Shown piece by piece: positions 60,410-64,000 of a stretch of DNA of 64,000 nucleotides; position 1 is the stretch's first letter; each line of letters starts with the position of its first letter. The notes beneath the pieces are model-generated. The model saw only the letters and a program-made list of their open reading frames with translations. It ran no database searches and was not told the origin of the DNA. The stretch spans positions 9,758,515-9,822,514 of the forward strand of contig NC_064048.1 in NCBI RefSeq assembly GCF_932526225.1. The letters run 5' to 3'. The translations under genes and the position numbers were made by a program. This stretch comes from Nematostella vectensis. Taxonomy: Eukaryota > Cnidaria > Anthozoa > Actiniaria > Edwardsiidae.

Positions 60410-61718
60410 ATTGTTTATTTTTTAGTGCACATGCCTAGAAAGTAATAGCTGTTCTAACATTCTATTTTGGTTTGAATGGGTCAAATAACATTTGACCAAG
60501 AGCTCTGCAAAGCCCTCCCAACATTAGGTAAACATATTCACCCTATATAGCTACCAACTCCCTTGCCTTAGCTTCAAAGTACCCAGTTTGTGGCTATTAT
60601 TTCCTGGTTTGATAAGATGTTGAGAATCAAGGCAAATAAGTCAATAGCTTGGATATATTTCATACTATGACTTTGATAACCAGGATTTACAAGCTTTGAT
60701 TTGTTGGTGACCTGCTTCAGTCTGTGAAGAGAAAAATCTGGCCTTGCACCAAAAAAATGTCATATTCTTAGAAGTTGTGTTAACACCATGCCAAATGAAT
60801 GTACACAAAATGGGCCAAGTAAGCCCAGGAAGAAAACCACTTGACAACTTCTATCCTGCTGGATCTTGTGGACTGTTTCAACAGTTAGGGACAAATACAG
60901 ACTTTAAAAGAAAAAGGTTGACACCATTCAGAGGTGCTTTTTAATACACTATATTTTTGCAGTTAATATTTAATAGTAAGAGTAGCATGTTTGCAGCTAA
61001 TATAAACAACTTCAATAATAATAATTTAAAAAAATGATAATTAAAATACGGGGTTGTGTAAACTAAGTTTTTTTACAGCAAACAAAAGTCAACAATAAAG
61101 CTTTTCGAGTAGCAAAAACATCCATGAATGTAGCAGATATTATCATTAAAAGAAAAACTTCAGGATATTTTCCTTATCATTACATATAATTATCTGTAAC
61201 AGCGAAATAACAGACTGTTATTATTACAGGGAAAAATAGGCTGTTTCAGTGGCAGCATGATCTTCCCCACAAGATTTAATTAACAAGGACTAAAAGTGCA
61301 TTACTGTAATGGTGGCAAGTCTTAAATTATATACATGCTTTTATATACCTTCTTTGCCTTTTTTGTAATGATAATAAAACGTATTATACTTTCTGGTCAG
61401 CCAAGAGGTCACATTAGAAACGACTTCAGTCGATTTCCCCCTTCTCGGCCGCCATTTTGGATTCCTTGAGACAAAGTCACGTTTTTCCCGCCTGTCATCT
61501 GATTGGCTAATCCGCGCGTCTAAAAATAGCCTGAACCTAGGAAACGCCGTGACACCTATAAACTACAAGAATATGGGTTGTTGATTGCCCCTACTTATGA
61601 GCCCCTGAAATTATCTATTTTCTGGGCGCTGTTAAAAATAAAACGCAGCAAAAGAGATGGGTAGGGCATGCACCTTAAATCAATAGCGTCTTTTTCACCA
61701 TTTTCCTTTGGCAGTGCA

Positions 61719-64000
61719 ACAACAACAACAACAACAACAATATAACTTTATTTATACCACACACAGAAATTACAGTAAGAAAATAAATAATAATTACAGA
61801 TTTTGGGTATTGGCTGCCTTGAAGTAACTAAAAAGCTAATCTGGCTAGGCAGCACAAAATAGTTCAATTAAATGGAGCGTATAGCAAGGACGTACAAGGC
61901 ACGAATACAAAATACATGAAAGCAGCAGCAAAATAAAATGCAATAAAACAAAAAAACTAGATAGAAGCTAATAATTTTCAAGGATTGAGGTCTTTATTGC
62001 AGCCTTGAAGCTAGGCAAACGCATGGTTTTGGTAGGTTCTTTGATGTTATTCCAAATTGAGGCACCTTTAAAACGAATATTAAACTTTCCATAATTAGTT
62101 CGAGGTAAAGGGAGGCAGTACGATGATTTAGAAGCCAGTCTTGTATTATATTTGTGCCTTGAAGCAACCGTAGTAAAAAAAGAATCAAAAGGAGTTGGAA
62201 GTAGATTCAAATGAAATTTGTACATAAATATTGTGTTTAAGTAATAGATTAGATCAGGAGATTTCAAGATATTTAGTTTTCTAAAGATAGGAGAAGTATG
62301 TTCAATGTAAGATGAGAAAGTTATGATTCTAACAGCTTTCTTCTGTAAAATAAAAAGAGGCTTGATTGTTGATTCATATGTGTTGCCCCAAATAATAGCA
62401 CCATAAGTAAGAAATGGATAAATTAGAGAATAATATAGCTGAGTGAGAATTGTTGGTGATACATAGTAACGCAGCTTTGCTATTATTCCGACCCCTCTGG
62501 AGATTTTCTTACTTAACTGGTTAATGTGCTCCTTCCAGTTAAGAAAGGAGTCAATAACTACACCAAGATATTTGATATTATTTTTTTGTTTAATGGTATT
62601 ATTATTGATTGATAAAGAAATAGAACTAGCCAGCCTCTTTTGTGCTGGTCGAAAAATGACAAAATTAGTTTTACTGATGTTCAAAGCCAATTTATTTGCA
62701 CAAAGCCAACGATTTATATTATACAGATCTGTGTTTACTTTGGTCTCTAAGGATGTCAATGAAGAATCGGCACAAAATAAATTGGCATCATCAGCAAATA
62801 AATGAAAGTCAAATAAGTTGGAGCAGTTATTAAAATCATTAATGTACAGAAGAAAGAGAAGGGGACCAAGTACTGAACCTTGAGGCACTCCACATGTTAT
62901 TGGTAGTGGTGTAGATGACACATTACCAATAGAAACAAACTGTTGCCTGTTTGATAAGTAGGAAACAAACCATTCATAAGCTATGCCACGGATGCCGTAT
63001 GAATAAAGTTTTGCTAATAATATTTTATGATCAACAGTATCAAAAGCTTTGCTAAAATCAAGAAATATGCCACAAGAGTATTGACCACCCTCAATTGATC
63101 TTTGGATTTTATCGGTAATAAGCAGAAGAGCATGTTCTGTAGAATGATTGGCTCGAAAGCCAAATTGATTTTTGTACAAAATATCGTATTTGTCTAGAAA
63201 TTTTATGACTCTGTTATACATTAACCTTTCAAGTAACTGATTAAAAATAGATAATAATGATATTGGTCTAAAATTAGAAGTGTCAAAATGAGAGCCTGAT
63301 TTGTAAATAGGTATGACACGTGCAATTTTGAAGGCATCAGGTACAATGCCAGAAGAAAAGGACAGATTGTATAATATCTCCAGAGGCCTTGAAATAATAG
63401 AGCTTAGTATTTTAAGAACTGTAATTGGAAGGCTAGAAGAACCACAAGCTTTACCTGATTTAATTCCTAAGATTATACTTCTAATTTCCTCTGTAGATGT
63501 GGGAGCTAGAAGAAAGCTGTTAGAATTAGCTGTTGGAAGAAATTCTGAAAATAAAGTGTTTACTTTTGGAATATTGTTGCTGATATTTCTGCCAACATTA
63601 GCAAAGAAGTAATTGAACTCATTTGCTATCTCATTTACATTGGTAAAAACCTTATTAGAAGATACAATTTTTGAAGGTGTGAAATGAGCCTTAGGCTTTA
63701 GCACGACAATTTCTTTTATCCCTTTCCAGATATTTTTTATGTTAGATTTGTTAAAATTAAAGTACTTTTCATAGTATTTTCTCTTACTTATTGCAATTAA
63801 ATGGTTCAATTTATTTCTATAGATTTTGTATTTTTCAAAATGATATTGATTTCTAGATTTAATAAACTTCCTATAGAGCCTGTTCTTATAATTAATCGAA
63901 GTTCTGATGCCCTTGGATATCCAAGGTTTTGCTTTGAATTTAATTTCTTTTCTAGAAAGTTTTTTCATTGGAACATGGGAATTAATTATTTCATTAGACT
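61719..64000 (-). mobile_element. Non-LTR retrotransposon (CR1/L2/jockey-like), 5' part beyond window
   Basis: On the minus strand: a long reverse transcriptase frame running from the right edge to 61968, a 250-bp 3' UTR, and a terminus AATAAAGTTATATTGTTGTTG ending in a TTG microsatellite (61744-61719). The frame is still open at base 64000, so the endonuclease region may lie outside the window and the element could be full length. Confidence 0.9.
61968..64000 (-). CDS. Reverse transcriptase polyprotein of the non-LTR element, 5'-partial
   Basis: The frame is open to the window edge; the first visible ATG is at 63968. From there: the linker after the endonuclease (FKAKPWISKGIRTSINYKNR), then SNFRPISLLSIFNQLLERLM, QFGFRANHSTEHALLLI, FLDFSKAFDTVDH (302-314), GVPQGSVLGPLLF (360-372), the catalytic FADD (391-394), and the thumb (NIKYLGVVIDSFLNWKEHI). 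The C-terminus holds SLIYPFLTYGAIIWGNTY and LQKKAVRII. No stops or frameshifts are seen over 667 codons, so this copy is young or under recent selection. It differs clearly from the 20.8-22.3 kb copy, so two lineages are present. Confidence 0.95.
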   Translation of the reverse strand, partial: SNEIINSHVPMKKLSRKEIKFKAKPWISKGIRTSINYKNRLYRKFIKSRNQYHFEKYKIYRNKLNHLIAISKRKYYEKYFNFNKSNIKNIWKGIKEIVVLKPKAHFTPSKIVSSNKVFTNVNEIANEFNYFFANVGRNISNNIPKVNTLFSEFLPTANSNSFLLAPTSTEEIRSIILGIKSGKACGSSSLPITVLKILSSIISRPLEILYNLSFSSGIVPDAFKIARVIPIYKSGSHFDTSNFRPISLLSIFNQLLERLMYNRVIKFLDKYDILYKNQFGFRANHSTEHALLLITDKIQRSIEGGQYSCGIFLDFSKAFDTVDHKILLAKLYSYGIRGIAYEWFVSYLSNRQQFVSIGNVSSTPLPITCGVPQGSVLGPLLFLLYINDFNNCSNLFDFHLFADDANLFCADSSLTSLETKVNTDLYNINRWLCANKLALNISKTNFVIFRPAQKRLASSISLSINNNTIKQKNNIKYLGVVIDSFLNWKEHINQLSKKISRGVGIIAKLRYYVSPTILTQLYYSLIYPFLTYGAIIWGNTYESTIKPLFILQKKAVRIITFSSYIEHTSPIFRKLNILKSPDLIYYLNTIFMYKFHLNLLPTPFDSFFTTVASRHKYNTRLASKSSYCLPLPRTNYGKFNIRFKGASIWNNIKEPTKTMRLPSFKAAIKTSILENY

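Larger units (their letters stand above)
58329..61607. mobile_element. DNA transposon relic with long terminal inverted repeats
   Basis: The left end 58329-58496 and right end 61431-61607 are inverted copies: both begin CAGGGGCT(T/C)ATAAGTAGGG inward and continue through GTGTCACGGCGTTTCCTAGG, GGCTATTTTTAGACGC, GATTAGCCAATC, GATGACAGGCGGGAAA and CCAAAATGGCGG. The 3279-bp element has no clear target duplication. Inside are a decayed coding fragment at 60155-60409 and a nested TTAA-flanked MITE at 59096-59758. CAGGG-type ends and the coding remnant suggest a P/THAP-like or related superfamily, but this is an inference. Confidence 0.82.

Overview
This is animal nuclear DNA, most likely from an anthozoan cnidarian (sea anemone or coral). 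The evidence is indirect. Genes are split by GT-AG introns of about 100 bp to 1.8 kb. One secreted protein mixes WSC-like, thrombospondin and C-type lectin modules, and another pairs an apple/PAN-like domain with EGF domains; both styles are typical of cnidarians. Non-LTR retrotransposons and Harbinger DNA transposons of the kinds common in anthozoan genomes are present. Nothing in the sequence fixes the species.

Layout. (1) 1.6-2.6 kb, minus strand: the 5' three exons of a secreted PAN/EGF protein that runs off the left edge. (2) 5.2-13.5 kb, plus strand: a complete ten-exon gene whose phases all agree, giving 507 residues: signal peptide, WSC-like, TSP-like, WSC-like, TSP1, TSP1 and C-type lectin. 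Its introns hold a partial exon duplication, a microsatellite, and a tandem array that repeats the splice acceptor of exon 7. (3) 13.6-20.2 kb: two large minisatellites with duplicated flanks. (4) 20.5-22.4 kb, minus: a 5'-truncated non-LTR retrotransposon. (5) 22.4-27.1 kb: mostly noncoding, with one possible signal-peptide exon and diverged repeats. (6) 27.13-28.75 kb: an internally deleted Harbinger transposon with intact ends and a 3-bp target duplication. (7) 28.8-33.5 kb: noncoding. (8) 33.7-37.1 kb, minus: a complete five-exon D-type cyclin of 287 residues. (9) 37.2-54.6 kb: a 17-kb stretch with no supportable gene, filled with short transposon-like repeats, foldbacks and a perfect 31-bp hairpin. 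(10) 54.6-55.8 kb, plus: a GPCR with an intronless coding region. (11) 56-61.6 kb: MITEs and a 3.3-kb long-inverted-repeat transposon relic with a TTAA-flanked MITE nested in it. (12) 61.7 kb to the right edge, minus: a second, better preserved non-LTR retrotransposon.

The host genes do not form an operon or an obvious pathway. The two secreted multidomain proteins could both act at the cell surface or in the matrix, cyclin D drives G1 progression, and the GPCR is an orphan peptide/amine-type receptor. I found no clear new biological system. The most unusual structure is the intron array of repeated decoy splice acceptors in the lectin gene; the perfect hairpin at 43.7 kb and the nested transposons at 58-62 kb come next.
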